DNA from: Shinella daejeonensis
Lineage (GTDB): Bacteria; Pseudomonadota; Alphaproteobacteria; Rhizobiales; Rhizobiaceae
Assembly: GCF_024281235.1 (NCBI RefSeq)
Contig: NZ_JAHWXY010000001.1
Coordinates: 1,178,001 to 1,242,000 of the forward strand
Reading direction: 5' to 3'
DNA: 64,000 nt
Both the position numbers and the translations under genes were made by a program. Numbering within the stretch: position 1 is the stretch's first letter; each line of letters starts with the position of its first letter. Of the stretch, positions 8,761 through 16,949 are shown piece by piece. The notes under the pieces are model-generated. The model searched no databases. It saw only the letters and a program-made list of their open reading frames with translations, and was not told the DNA's origin.

Positions 8761-9240
8761 ATGCACCTGACCACTCTCAGCGACTATGCGCTGCGTGTAT
8801 TATTCTATGCGGCGGCCGCGAAGGATCGGCTGGTGACGGTGGAGGAGACCGCCCGCGTCTACCGCATCTCCCGCAGCCATCTGATGAAGGTCGTCAATAT
8901 CCTGACCAGAGCGGGCTATCTGAAAGGCGTGCGCGGACGGGCGGGCGGCTTCACGCTGGCGAAATCCCCCGGCGAGGTCAATCTCGGTGCGGTCTTGCGC
9001 GCCACCGAGCCGGATTTCGGACTGGTCGAATGTTTCACCGCCGGCAATCGCTGCGCCATAACCGGCTGCTGCAAGCTGCCCATGGTGCTGAACGACGCCC
9101 TCAACGCCTTCGTCGCCACTTTCGACCGCTATACGCTTGCCGATATCCTGCTTTCCGAACGGGATTTCCTCGCACCGCCGCCGAAGCCGGGAAGGGTTCG
9201 CGGGCCGCTGCTGCCGGAAAGCCGGCCGGCCGGGCGTTGA
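8761..9240 (+). CDS. nsrR: Rrf2-family transcriptional regulator, NsrR-like
   Basis: This 159-residue winged-helix repressor starts in the family style (MHLTTLSDYALRVLFYAA) and carries an Rrf2 cysteine cluster at C91, C98, C103 and C104 for an Fe-S centre; E. coli NsrR uses C91, C96 and C102. NsrR proteins release DNA when NO reacts with the cluster. An ATG at 8758 is also possible, but the GGGAGG at 8751-8756 is too close to it, so the ATG at 8761 is preferred. The setting beside nirK and a palindrome resembling an NsrR site supports NsrR over IscR or RirA. Confidence 0.82.
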   Translation: MHLTTLSDYALRVLFYAAAAKDRLVTVEETARVYRISRSHLMKVVNILTRAGYLKGVRGRAGGFTLAKSPGEVNLGAVLRATEPDFGLVECFTAGNRCAITGCCKLPMVLNDALNAFVATFDRYTLADILLSERDFLAPPPKPGRVRGPLLPESRPAGR

Positions 9241-9259
9241 GGCCACGCGCCCGGTCCGC

Positions 9260-9559
9260 TCACTCCGCCTGCGCCATCATGTCCGGCGTCCACGGCGGCT
9301 CGTAGGTCAGCCGCACTTCGGCATATTCGACGCCGGGCACATCCCAGACACAGGTCGACACCGCATCCTTGAGATAGTCGCTCGCCGGGCAACCGCGTGT
9401 GGTCGTGGTCATGGCGACCCGGGCGATGCCGCCGTCCTCGACATCGATGGCATAGATGAGGCCGAGATCGACGATATTCCCACCGATCTCCGGATCGATG
9501 ATCACCCGCAGCGCCTCGCGGATCGCCGCAGCAAGGCTCGCCTTTTCCTCCTCGTCCAT
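9260..9559 (-). CDS. DUF59/MIP18-family Fe-S cluster assembly factor (SufT/PaaD-like)
   Basis: This 99-residue protein is of the DUF59 family: IREALRVIIDPEIGGNIVDL, then the cysteine loop TTTRGCPASDYLKD near residue 55, then GVEYAEVRLTYEPPWTPDMM. Relatives (SufT, PaaD, yeast/human MIP18) help to place Fe-S clusters into target proteins. The ATG at 9559 lies five bases after the stop of the DUF2249 gene, so it is the last gene of an operon with the DUF2249 protein and the membrane protein. It probably matures or repairs an Fe-S target under NO or low oxygen, by inference. Confidence 0.82.
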   Translation of the reverse strand: MDEEEKASLAAAIREALRVIIDPEIGGNIVDLGLIYAIDVEDGGIARVAMTTTTRGCPASDYLKDAVSTCVWDVPGVEYAEVRLTYEPPWTPDMMAQAE

Positions 9560-9564
9560 CGCAC

Positions 9565-10107
9565 CTACCCCTTTGCCCGGCCGGCGCGCACGAGGATGCG
9601 ATAGGTCGCACCCGCCTCGTCGAAATTGCCGACCCACTGAAGGCCGCGCGCGACCAGTTCGGGAAAGAGGAACAGCGGCTCGCGCGAAAGCAGCGCGAAA
9701 AGGACCTCTCCCGGCCCCAGTCTTTCGGCTGCGGCGAGGATACGGACCATGGGCTCGGGGGGATCCAGATCGGTCAGGTCGAGATGCAGGCCGGGGTCGG
9801 GCCAGGCTTCCGGACTATCCGCGTCGTAGGAGATCTCGACCGGAGACTCGGCACCCTGCGGCGTGAAGAGCACCTCCCAGTCCCCATCACCGATCTCGCG
9901 GGATACATGATCAAATCCACGATTGGCGAGGAATTGCAGCAGCGGCACCGGATGGAACGTCGCGAGAAGGCGCAGCCCCTGCCCCGGTTCGAGCGCCTGC
10001 ACGGCCGCCATAATCGCCTGGAACGGCTCGCCGCCGCTTTTGAGGATCGGCCGTACGTCAAGCTCCCTCGGCGGAGTCTGGGTGGAAACATCGGGCATGG
10101 TTCTCAT
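9565..10107 (-). CDS. Tandem DUF2249 protein
   Basis: This 180-residue cytoplasmic protein has two DUF2249 repeats. The first is about 12-90 (ELDVRPILKSGGEPFQAI, GLRLLATFHPVPLLQFL) and the second about 100-178 (LDLTDLDPPEPMVRILAA, EVLFALLSREPLFLFPEL). DUF2249 has a SirA/TusA-like fold and is often found near denitrification or hemerythrin genes. Its start overlaps the membrane-protein stop by 4 bases. The biochemical role is not established. Confidence 0.78.
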   Translation of the reverse strand: MRTMPDVSTQTPPRELDVRPILKSGGEPFQAIMAAVQALEPGQGLRLLATFHPVPLLQFLANRGFDHVSREIGDGDWEVLFTPQGAESPVEISYDADSPEAWPDPGLHLDLTDLDPPEPMVRILAAAERLGPGEVLFALLSREPLFLFPELVARGLQWVGNFDEAGATYRILVRAGRAKG

Positions 10108-11456
10108 CTCCTTGAAGCGGACGGGGGGCAGAACAGATGCGGCCGCACGAAACCGGCCGGCGCGCGCGTCGCCGCCGGAACCGCCGACAGCCGGCGTGCG
10201 CGGACGAATTCCCGCATCAGCACCAGCGTCGCGACCGTTTGCAACAGGACCATCGCACGAAAGAACGCGGCATGCCCCCAGAAAAGCGCCAGCGTTGCCG
10301 CCGCGACCGCACCGTAATAAAGCACGAACCAGACGGCGGCCTGTCGTTCGTCGACAAGGTCCTGCACGCGCGGCACCGGGCCGCGTCCGAGCACCGGACC
10401 ATAGGCCTCCAGCCAGGTCAGGAAAGCGACGATCTTATAGAGCTGGGCAAGGCCGAGCCCCGTCAGCCAGCCGAAGACGAAAAGATAGGTGATCGCCGCC
10501 ACCCCCTCGCCGGTCCTGACGATAGGGATATTGACGAAAACGATGGACAACAGCAGAGCCGCGAAGGCGGGAAAGCTCGCGCGGATATTGAGTTCCGCCT
10601 GCCTGCGCCGGCGCGCCCGGTAGATCTGCCGCACGTCGCCGCTGTAAAGCACGCCTGCGGCAAGCGTCAGCAGCAGCGCCGCGACGAACAGAACGTCCTT
10701 GCCGGGAACCGCAAGGAGAACCGTCGCAACGGCGGCCACGACGAGGCCGATCGCTAGGCTGACCACCCACCAGACGGCCCGGCTCGTCGGCCGCTCCGTC
10801 TCCGGCGACAGCAAGAACATGGAAAGCAGGCGGTAACTGACGCCCGCCGCCGTTACGCTCAGCCAGCCGCCGAGACCGAGCACGGCATGCAGCTCCACCC
10901 CGCCGGCCACCAGACGGGCGAGAAACGGGTTCCCGCTCACCCCCGAAAGGACGAGCGTGAAGGCTGCGCCAAGCAGGATCGCGCCGAGCAATGCCACAAC
11001 GCCTGTGGCGACGAAACAGGCGGGCAAGGGCAAGGGCCGGGCGGCAAAAAGCGTGGCCGCAAGAATGATCGCGACAAAGCCGAAGCCGAGACCGAGGAAT
11101 GCGCCTCCCAGCGGCATGAAGAAGAGCGGCAGGTCGGTCGCCCCCGACAAGGCCACGAATCCGGCGATGAGAAAACCGAGCCCCGCAAGCAGGAGCGCCA
11201 GCGCCGGCGCGGCGAGCGGGGCTGCGGAAAGCGGACGGGCGACCAGCACCGGCACGAATTGCAGGAGTGCGCCGGCCATCAGCAGGCTGAGCCAGCCGAT
11301 TGCCAGCACATGCACGAGAACGAGCGTTTCCGGCGCGGCGATATCGGCGGCGGGATAGCCGTAGCCCGCCACCATCAGGCCCTGCCCGGCAAGGAGCATG
11401 AGACAGGCGGCGGCGAAATAGGCCATGGTCCAGCGGGAAAGTGTCGCACCTTGCAT
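10104..11456 (-). CDS. Polytopic membrane protein, NnrS / oxidase-subunit-I-like
   Basis: This 450-residue protein has about 12 predicted membrane helices. Histidines sit inside helices in HVLAIGWLSLLMAGALL (near residue 49) and ELHAVLGLGGWL (near 190), which suggests haem or metal binding as in NnrS or a divergent haem-copper-oxidase subunit I. It lacks the HPEVY motif and the HH pair of real oxidases, so it is not a functional terminal oxidase. It is the first gene of an operon with DUF2249 and DUF59 proteins. An FNR-type box lies 44 bases upstream (11500-11513). A role in NO handling is inferred from context only. Confidence 0.65.
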   Translation of the reverse strand: MQGATLSRWTMAYFAAACLMLLAGQGLMVAGYGYPAADIAAPETLVLVHVLAIGWLSLLMAGALLQFVPVLVARPLSAAPLAAPALALLLAGLGFLIAGFVALSGATDLPLFFMPLGGAFLGLGFGFVAIILAATLFAARPLPLPACFVATGVVALLGAILLGAAFTLVLSGVSGNPFLARLVAGGVELHAVLGLGGWLSVTAAGVSYRLLSMFLLSPETERPTSRAVWWVVSLAIGLVVAAVATVLLAVPGKDVLFVAALLLTLAAGVLYSGDVRQIYRARRRRQAELNIRASFPAFAALLLSIVFVNIPIVRTGEGVAAITYLFVFGWLTGLGLAQLYKIVAFLTWLEAYGPVLGRGPVPRVQDLVDERQAAVWFVLYYGAVAAATLALFWGHAAFFRAMVLLQTVATLVLMREFVRARRLSAVPAATRAPAGFVRPHLFCPPSASRR

Positions 11457-11499
11457 ATCGTTTCACCTTCGCCGCAAAGCGGCCCTGTCCTCATGACCG

Positions 11500-11513
11500 T
11501 TGAAATCCTGCAA
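11500..11513. promoter_or_regulatory. FNR/NNR-type box upstream of the membrane-protein operon
   Basis: TTGAAATCCTGCAA has the TTG-N8-CAA form, with a weaker left half than the other two sites. It lies 44-57 bases before the membrane-protein start and downstream of the DUF2249 gene on the same strand, so a promoter internal to the cluster is possible. It is a chance-prone motif when taken alone. Confidence 0.35.
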
Positions 11514-11546
11514 AGCATGCGCGGCCGGAAGGCCGGCAATATCGCC

Positions 11547-11822
11547 TCAATGTCCGCCGCAGCCGCATTCGCCGTCTTCGTGCCGCAGCCGGCCGATTTC
11601 CACGCGCCAGACGTCCGGCCCCTGATCGAGATAATCCCAGCCGAAACTGCCGGGGAAATTCATCTCCAGCTGAAGGCGCAACGGACGGGGATCATGATCG
11701 CTGGTGATCAGCATCGAAGATCCCGGCGCAAGCGCCCCCAGCATGCCGAAAATGCGCTGATGCCGTTCGTGCGGCGGAATCGTACGGACATCGATGGCGG
11801 GCTTGCTCTGTTCCTCGGGCAT
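11547..11822 (-). CDS. DUF2249 protein with Cys/Gly-rich C-terminus
   Basis: This 91-residue single-domain DUF2249 protein reads IDVRTIPPHERHQRIFGMLG, then GSSMLITSDHDPRPLRLQLE, and ends in GECGCGGH, a short cysteine/histidine tail that could bind metal. The ATG at 11822 is preceded by AAGGAAA. The frame continues upstream without protein-like content. It is divergent from nirK and shares with it the intergenic region carrying a good FNR/NNR box, so the two are likely induced together under denitrifying conditions. Confidence 0.8.
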   Translation of the reverse strand: MPEEQSKPAIDVRTIPPHERHQRIFGMLGALAPGSSMLITSDHDPRPLRLQLEMNFPGSFGWDYLDQGPDVWRVEIGRLRHEDGECGCGGH

Positions 11823-11921
11823 GATCGGGTTTCCTTGTGACCGCAACGATCCTGTCCCGGAGGGATGCGGCCCGACCGACCGGAACCCGTGCATACTAGC
11901 CGCCTTCGATCGGCGGCGACT

Positions 11922-11935
11922 TTGTTCGCGCGCAA
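11922..11935. promoter_or_regulatory. FNR/NNR-type box between DUF2249 and nirK
   Basis: TTGTTCGCGCGCAA is a TTG-N8-CAA site (11922-11935) in the divergent region, 122 bases from the nirK start and 100 bases from the DUF2249 start. Denitrification genes in Rhizobiales are usually switched on by NNR/NnrR or FixK through such boxes, so this is the best candidate activator site for nirK. Confidence 0.6.
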
Positions 11936-12056
11936 ACAGATCGCGGAAAATCCGATGTAAGAGAAATTCGAACACGATCCCGTGTGCACGCAGCCGCCGG
12001 CTGTGTATCGTGCGTGATGTCCAGATCAACCGGCAAGGCGTGAAAGGAAGAAGGCA

Positions 12057-13601
12057 ATGAACTGCAAAAGAACAACCATCCCGACGGCCGATCCGGAAAG
12101 CGGATCGCAAACGGTCCGGGCGACGACCAAGGCGCGTCAACGCCCGCCGACGCGGTTTCTGGCGGCGATCCTCGGCCTCTTCGCCTGCCTGTTTCTCTCC
12201 CCGGCAATCGCCCAGACGCACGATCATGGAGCGGCGGACGAAACACCGGCGATGGAAGCGCCGGCGCCAGCCGCCGGCCGCGAGGCGGCATCGAGCCCCG
12301 CCGTCAGCCACCAGAGCGCCACGGTCTTCACATTCAGGACCGGTATCGCGACCGGACGCATGGTCTATATCGGCGTCGGCGGCGATATAGACGGCCAGGT
12401 CAACCCGACCCTCATGGTCCATGAGGGAGAGCTGGTGCAGATCAACCTCATCAATGGCGAGGGCGCCGAACACGACGTGGTGATCGACCAATATGCCGCA
12501 CGCTCATCGATCGTCATCGGCAAGAACGCATCCTCCACCTTCTCCTTCGTCGCCAACAAGGTCGGCGAATTCGCTTACTTCTGCTCGATCGCCGGGCACC
12601 GCGCGGCCGGGATGGAAGGCCTGATCCAGGTGATGCCCGGTCCCCGCGAGACGATGGACATGGACGTCGCCGACATCGTGCGCGATCCCGCCGATCTTCC
12701 CGGCCCCATCGGGCAGCGCCAGCCGCAAACCGTGCGCATCGATATGGAGACGATCGAACTGGAGGGCCGGCTCGACGACGGAACGACCTATGTCTACTGG
12801 ACCTTCGACCGCAAGGTTCCGGGTCCCTTCATCCGCGTACGCGTCGGCGACATGGTCGAGGTCCACCTCAAGAACGCCGCCGACAGCGTCATGATGCATT
12901 CGGTCGATTTCCACGCGGCGACCGGCCCCGGCGGCGGCGCCGACTTCACGCAGATCGCCCCTGGCGAAGAAGCTGTGGTGAGTTTCAGGGCGCTGAAGCC
13001 GGGCATCTACGTCTACCATTGCGCCACGCCGAGCGTTACCCACCACATCACCAGCGGCATGTACGGGCTGATCCTGGTCGAGCCGGAAGGCGGCCTGCCG
13101 CAGGTCGACCGAGAATTCTACGTCATGCAGGGCGAGCTCTATACCGTCGAACCGTTCGGCACCAAGGGCGAGATGGAGATGGATTACGACAAGCTGCTGT
13201 CCGAAAATCCGGAATATTTCCTCTTCAACGGATCCGTCGGCGCGCTCACCAAGTCACATCCGCTCTATGCCAATGCCGGTGAGACGGTGCGCATCTATTT
13301 CGGCGTCGGCGGGCCGAACTTCACCTCGTCCTTCCATGTGATCGGCGAAATCTTCGATCATGCCTATGCGATGGGCTCGGTGACCTCGCCGCCGCTGACC
13401 AACGTGCAGACCGTCACCGTTCCACCGGGCGGCGCGACGATCGTCGACTTCAAGATCGACCGGGGCGGCCATTATGTCCTCGTCGACCACGCCCTCTCGC
13501 GCGCTGAACGCGGCCTTGCCGGCTACCTGATCGTCGATGGCCCGGAAAACGACGGCATCATGCATAGCGGCCCGGTCGAAAACGACGGGCAGCAGAACTA
13601 G
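12057..13601 (+). CDS. nirK: Copper nitrite reductase, three-domain type with N-terminal cupredoxin
   Basis: NirK reduces nitrite to nitric oxide in the periplasm. The 514-residue protein has a long n-region and signal peptide (cleaved near AIA-QT, residue 52). An extra N-terminal cupredoxin (about 88-195) has a complete type 1 copper site: H139, C176, H181, M186. The two-domain NirK core follows. Core type 1 ligands are H281, C322, H330 and M335; type 2 ligands are H286, H321 and H478; catalytic D284 and H427 are present. The short CATPSVTHHITSGM loop is of the AniA-like class II form. The fused extra cupredoxin recalls Hyphomicrobium denitrificans NirK. The ATG is preceded by GGAAGAAGG. Confidence 0.93.
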   Translation: MNCKRTTIPTADPESGSQTVRATTKARQRPPTRFLAAILGLFACLFLSPAIAQTHDHGAADETPAMEAPAPAAGREAASSPAVSHQSATVFTFRTGIATGRMVYIGVGGDIDGQVNPTLMVHEGELVQINLINGEGAEHDVVIDQYAARSSIVIGKNASSTFSFVANKVGEFAYFCSIAGHRAAGMEGLIQVMPGPRETMDMDVADIVRDPADLPGPIGQRQPQTVRIDMETIELEGRLDDGTTYVYWTFDRKVPGPFIRVRVGDMVEVHLKNAADSVMMHSVDFHAATGPGGGADFTQIAPGEEAVVSFRALKPGIYVYHCATPSVTHHITSGMYGLILVEPEGGLPQVDREFYVMQGELYTVEPFGTKGEMEMDYDKLLSENPEYFLFNGSVGALTKSHPLYANAGETVRIYFGVGGPNFTSSFHVIGEIFDHAYAMGSVTSPPLTNVQTVTVPPGGATIVDFKIDRGGHYVLVDHALSRAERGLAGYLIVDGPENDGIMHSGPVENDGQQN

Positions 13602-13631
13602 GACCCGCCGCGGATCGATCCGCAGCCATCG

Positions 13632-13652
13632 CCCCGCCGGCCGCCGGCGGGG
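13632..13652 (+). terminator. Terminator-like hairpin after nirK
   Basis: A 9-base GC stem (CCCCGCCGG at 13632-13640, pairing with 13644-13652) with a 3-base loop lies 30 bases after the nirK stop. Only three T residues follow, so termination may be weak. Confidence 0.5.
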
Positions 13653-13751
13653 TTTGCCGTCACCGGCGGAACGGCCGGCCGTAAAAGCCCGACCGGTTTT
13701 CCCCGCATTCTCCCCCGGCCTTATGCTTCTGATACCAACAGGAGCCACGCC

Positions 13752-15149
13752 ATGTCCGCGACCGAAAACCTCTCGCTTCCCTATATCCTTCCTGCCCAAG
13801 CGCAAAAACACGTCACCCATAACGAGGCGTTGCGGGCGCTCGACGCGCTCGTGCATCTGGCGGTAATCGATACGACGCTTGTCGCCCCGCCCGCTTTGCC
13901 GCAGGCGGGAGACCGCTATATCGTTCCCGTCGACGCCACGGACGCATGGACGGATCGCGCAGGCGATATCGCCGCCTGGCAGGAAGGGGCATGGAGTTTC
14001 TATTCGCCGCAGGCGGGCTGGATCGCCTGTTCGGGGACGAGCCTCGATCTTCTGGTTTTCGACGGGGCCGGATGGCGCCCGGCGACGACAGACGCCGTTC
14101 TGCCCGCCCGCCTCGGCATCAACGCCACCGCCGACGCTCCCAACCGGCTGGCGCTTTCCGGCGAAGCATCGCTCTTTTCCCATGAGGGCGCCGGCCACCA
14201 GCTCAAGATCAACAAGGCGGACGCCGGCGACACCGCATCCCTCCTGTTCCAGACCGGCTGGTCGGGGCGCGCCGAATTCGGCCTTGCCGGCGACGACAAT
14301 TTCCATGTCAAGGTCAGCGCCGACGGCGATGCCTTCACCGAGGCGCTGGTCATCGACCGCACGACGGGCAAGGCAGCCTTTCCCGCCGGCGTCAGCGGCA
14401 TGCGCGAGCAGCTCCTCGCCAACCGCACCTATCATGTCAGCCCAACGGGCTCCAACAGCAACAGCGGCCTTTCGGCGGGCGCCCCTTTCGCGACCTTGCA
14501 AAAGGCGGTCGACGAGGCGGCGAAGCTCGATTGCTCCATTTACGATGTCACCATCCGGCTTGCCGGCGGCAACTATCCCGGCGCCACGATTTCCCGTCCG
14601 CTGTTCGGCGGCGGGCTGCTGTCGATCATCGGCAATACAGCCTCGCCTTCCACTGTCATCATCAACAGTCCGCTCGCCGTGTCTTCCGCGCGGATCTCCG
14701 TCAGGGGGCTCAAGATGCAGATGCTCGCCGACTGGCAGAACGCCTTTCGTGTCGGCGTGGGGGGAGATCTTTCCATCGGCCTAATCGACTTCGGATGGTG
14801 CGGCGCCAACGCCTCCCATATCCACGCGCAGTCGGGAGGATTGGTGACCGTGGAGGACGATTACATCATCTCCGCCGGCGCCCAGCGCCACATCAACCTG
14901 ATCGGCCTGGCGCAGTTTACGGCCACCAATCGCACGACGACGCTGAGCGGCGTTCCCGCTTTCACGCATTTCGCTTCCGTGATCACCAATTCCTGCCTGT
15001 CCCTCTGGGGTCACAGCTTTATTGGCGCTGCAACCGGAGGGCGATACACGGTCACCACCAACGGCACCGTCAACACCTATGGCAAACCGGCCGATTTCCT
15101 TCCCGGCTCGGCGGCCGGCAGCCTATCGTCCGGCGGCGTCTATGCCTGA
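13752..15149 (+). CDS. DUF2793 protein with beta-helix-like C-terminus (phage-tail related)
   Basis: Residues 1-115 match the DUF2793 family (LPYILPAQAQKHVTHNEALR, GDRYIVPVDATDAWTDRAGD, GAWSFYSPQAGW), found in rhizobial phage-like and gene-transfer-agent regions. After about residue 225 the protein becomes a repetitive strand-rich region opening with YHVSPTGSNSNSGLSAGAPF, the usual entry to a right-handed beta-helix as in tail spikes and surface carbohydrate-binding proteins. No signal peptide is seen. AGGAG lies 8 bases before the ATG. No other phage genes flank it, so it may be a lone relic or a secreted surface protein. Confidence 0.7.
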   Translation: MSATENLSLPYILPAQAQKHVTHNEALRALDALVHLAVIDTTLVAPPALPQAGDRYIVPVDATDAWTDRAGDIAAWQEGAWSFYSPQAGWIACSGTSLDLLVFDGAGWRPATTDAVLPARLGINATADAPNRLALSGEASLFSHEGAGHQLKINKADAGDTASLLFQTGWSGRAEFGLAGDDNFHVKVSADGDAFTEALVIDRTTGKAAFPAGVSGMREQLLANRTYHVSPTGSNSNSGLSAGAPFATLQKAVDEAAKLDCSIYDVTIRLAGGNYPGATISRPLFGGGLLSIIGNTASPSTVIINSPLAVSSARISVRGLKMQMLADWQNAFRVGVGGDLSIGLIDFGWCGANASHIHAQSGGLVTVEDDYIISAGAQRHINLIGLAQFTATNRTTTLSGVPAFTHFASVITNSCLSLWGHSFIGAATGGRYTVTTNGTVNTYGKPADFLPGSAAGSLSSGGVYA

Positions 15150-15345
15150 ACGGAGGCAGCGGCGACAATCTGTGGCTGCCGTCCATGAAGGCGGTCGCCA
15201 CGGCGCGCCGATCGCCGGGCCGGCCGATACCGCAACAGGCGCCGGTCGCCCCGTTCCTTGGGCTTGAACGAAGGAATCTTTCGCCGTAACCTTGCCGGAA
15301 ACCCGCTTGGACGGCGTATCTCGCCGCTTACAGAAGGAACACCTT

Positions 15346-16857
15346 ATGTCCGATCAGGAAAAACACGCTCGTGGTGGCCAGGCCGTCGAGTCCACCACCG
15401 GTTCCGGCGCACCCGCGCCGAGCGACCGCAATTCGCTGACCATCGGCCCTGACGGCCCGATCGTGCTGCACGACGTGCATTTCCTGGAGCAGATGGCCCA
15501 TTTCAACCGCGAGAAGGTTCCGGAGCGCCAGCCGCACGCCAAGGGCGCCGGCGCGTTCGGGGTATTCGAGACCAGCGAGGACGTCTCGGCCTACACCAGT
15601 GCGGCACTGTTCCAGAAGGGCGCCTCGACCGAAATGCTGGCGCGCTTTTCCACCGTCGCCGGCGAGATGGGCAGCCCCGACACCTGGCGCGACGTGCGCG
15701 GCTTCTCGCTCAAATTCTACACGGACGAAGGCAACTACGACCTCGTCGGCAACAACACGCCGATCTTCTTCGTGCGCGACCCGATGAAGTTCCCGCATTT
15801 CATCCGCAGCCAGAAGCGGCTTCCCGATTCCGGCCTGCGCGACAACCACATGCAATGGGACTTCTGGACCAACAATCCCGAGAGCGCGCATCAGGTGACC
15901 TATCTGATGGGCGAGCGCGGCCTGCCGCGCAGCTGGCGGAATATGAACGGCTACGGCTCGCACACCTATATGTGGATCAACGCCAAGGGCGAGAAGTTCT
16001 GGGTGAAGTACCACTTCCACACGCAACAGGGCATGGCGTTCTTCACCAATGAGGAAGCGGCGACCATGGCCGGCTCCGACGCGGATTTCCACCGCCGCGA
16101 CCTGTTCGACGCCATCGCCCGCGGCGATTGTCCGAGCTGGATCCTTTCCGTGCAGATCATGCCCTATGAGGACGCCAAGACCTACCGGATCAATCCCTTC
16201 GACCTGACCAAGACCTGGCCGCATGCCGACTATCCGCTGGTCAAGGTCGGCAAGATGACGCTCAACCGCAATCCGGAGAATTTCTTCGCCCAGATCGAGC
16301 AGGCCGCCTTCTCGCCGGGCAACACCGTCCCCGGCATCGGCCTGTCGCCCGACAAGATGCTGCTCGGCCGCGCCTTCGCCTATGCCGACGCGCAGCGCAA
16401 CCGTATCGGCACCAACTTCCACCAGTTGCCGGTGAATCAGCCCAAGGTGCCGGTGAACACCTACATGTTCGACGGCCAGATGACCTATCATCACAGCGGC
16501 AATGCGCCGGTCTACGCTCCGAACAGCGGCGGACGCAAATGGGCGGACGAGACCGGGGCGATGCCGGAAAGCTGGGAAACCGATGGCGACATGGTGCGCA
16601 GCGCCTATACGCTGCGCAGCGACGATGACGATTTCGGCCAGCCCAGCATCCTCGTGCGCGAGGTGTTCAACGACGCGCAGCGCACGGCGCTGGTGGAGAC
16701 CGTCGCCGGCAGCCTGCTCGGCGGCGTTCGCGAACCGGTACTGGGCCGCGCCATCGACTACTGGAAGAGCGTCGATGCCGACGTCGGTCGCCGTATCGAG
16801 GAAAAGGTTCAACAGCACGCCGGCAGGAAGCCGGCCGAGGGCATGGGTCAGGCCTGA
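15346..16857 (+). CDS. katA: Monofunctional haem catalase
   Basis: This 503-residue small-subunit catalase decomposes hydrogen peroxide in the cytoplasm. The distal histidine is H64 in [18 protein letters not shown]/haem-pocket stretches include [20 protein letters not shown], and the proximal tyrosine is Y346 in [16 protein letters not shown]. The chosen ATG (15346) has AAGGAA seven bases upstream; an upstream ATG at 15292 adds 18 unrelated residues. The size fits clade 3 catalases. It stands alone, with a strong hairpin terminator behind it. No OxyR gene is in the window. Confidence 0.92.
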   Translation: MSDQEKHARGGQAVESTTGSGAPAPSDRNSLTIGPDGPIVLHDVHFLEQMAHFNREKVPERQPHAKGAGAFGVFETSEDVSAYTSAALFQKGASTEMLARFSTVAGEMGSPDTWRDVRGFSLKFYTDEGNYDLVGNNTPIFFVRDPMKFPHFIRSQKRLPDSGLRDNHMQWDFWTNNPESAHQVTYLMGERGLPRSWRNMNGYGSHTYMWINAKGEKFWVKYHFHTQQGMAFFTNEEAATMAGSDADFHRRDLFDAIARGDCPSWILSVQIMPYEDAKTYRINPFDLTKTWPHADYPLVKVGKMTLNRNPENFFAQIEQAAFSPGNTVPGIGLSPDKMLLGRAFAYADAQRNRIGTNFHQLPVNQPKVPVNTYMFDGQMTYHHSGNAPVYAPNSGGRKWADETGAMPESWETDGDMVRSAYTLRSDDDDFGQPSILVREVFNDAQRTALVETVAGSLLGGVREPVLGRAIDYWKSVDADVGRRIEEKVQQHAGRKPAEGMGQA

Positions 16858-16879
16858 CCCACCGCCTGGATTGTCGAAC

Positions 16880-16912
16880 GAAGGGACGCAGGGTCTCCCC
16901 CTGCGTCCCTTC
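16880..16912. terminator. Bidirectional hairpin terminator between katA and the peptide ABC operon
   Basis: A perfect 14-base stem (GAAGGGACGCAGGG at 16880-16893, pairing with 16899-16912) has a 5-base loop. It lies 22 bases after the catalase stop and 37 bases beyond the stop of the oppF-like gene on the other strand, so it can end both transcripts. Confidence 0.8.
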
Positions 16913-16949
16913 ATCGTTTCCGGATTGCCCGGGAACACCGGCGAATGGA

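Noticed and set aside
12015-12035. GTGAT/ATCAA pair just before nirK as an FNR box
   Set aside because: The halves are separated by 6 instead of 4 bases, and the left half is imperfect; the site at 11922-11935 fits better.
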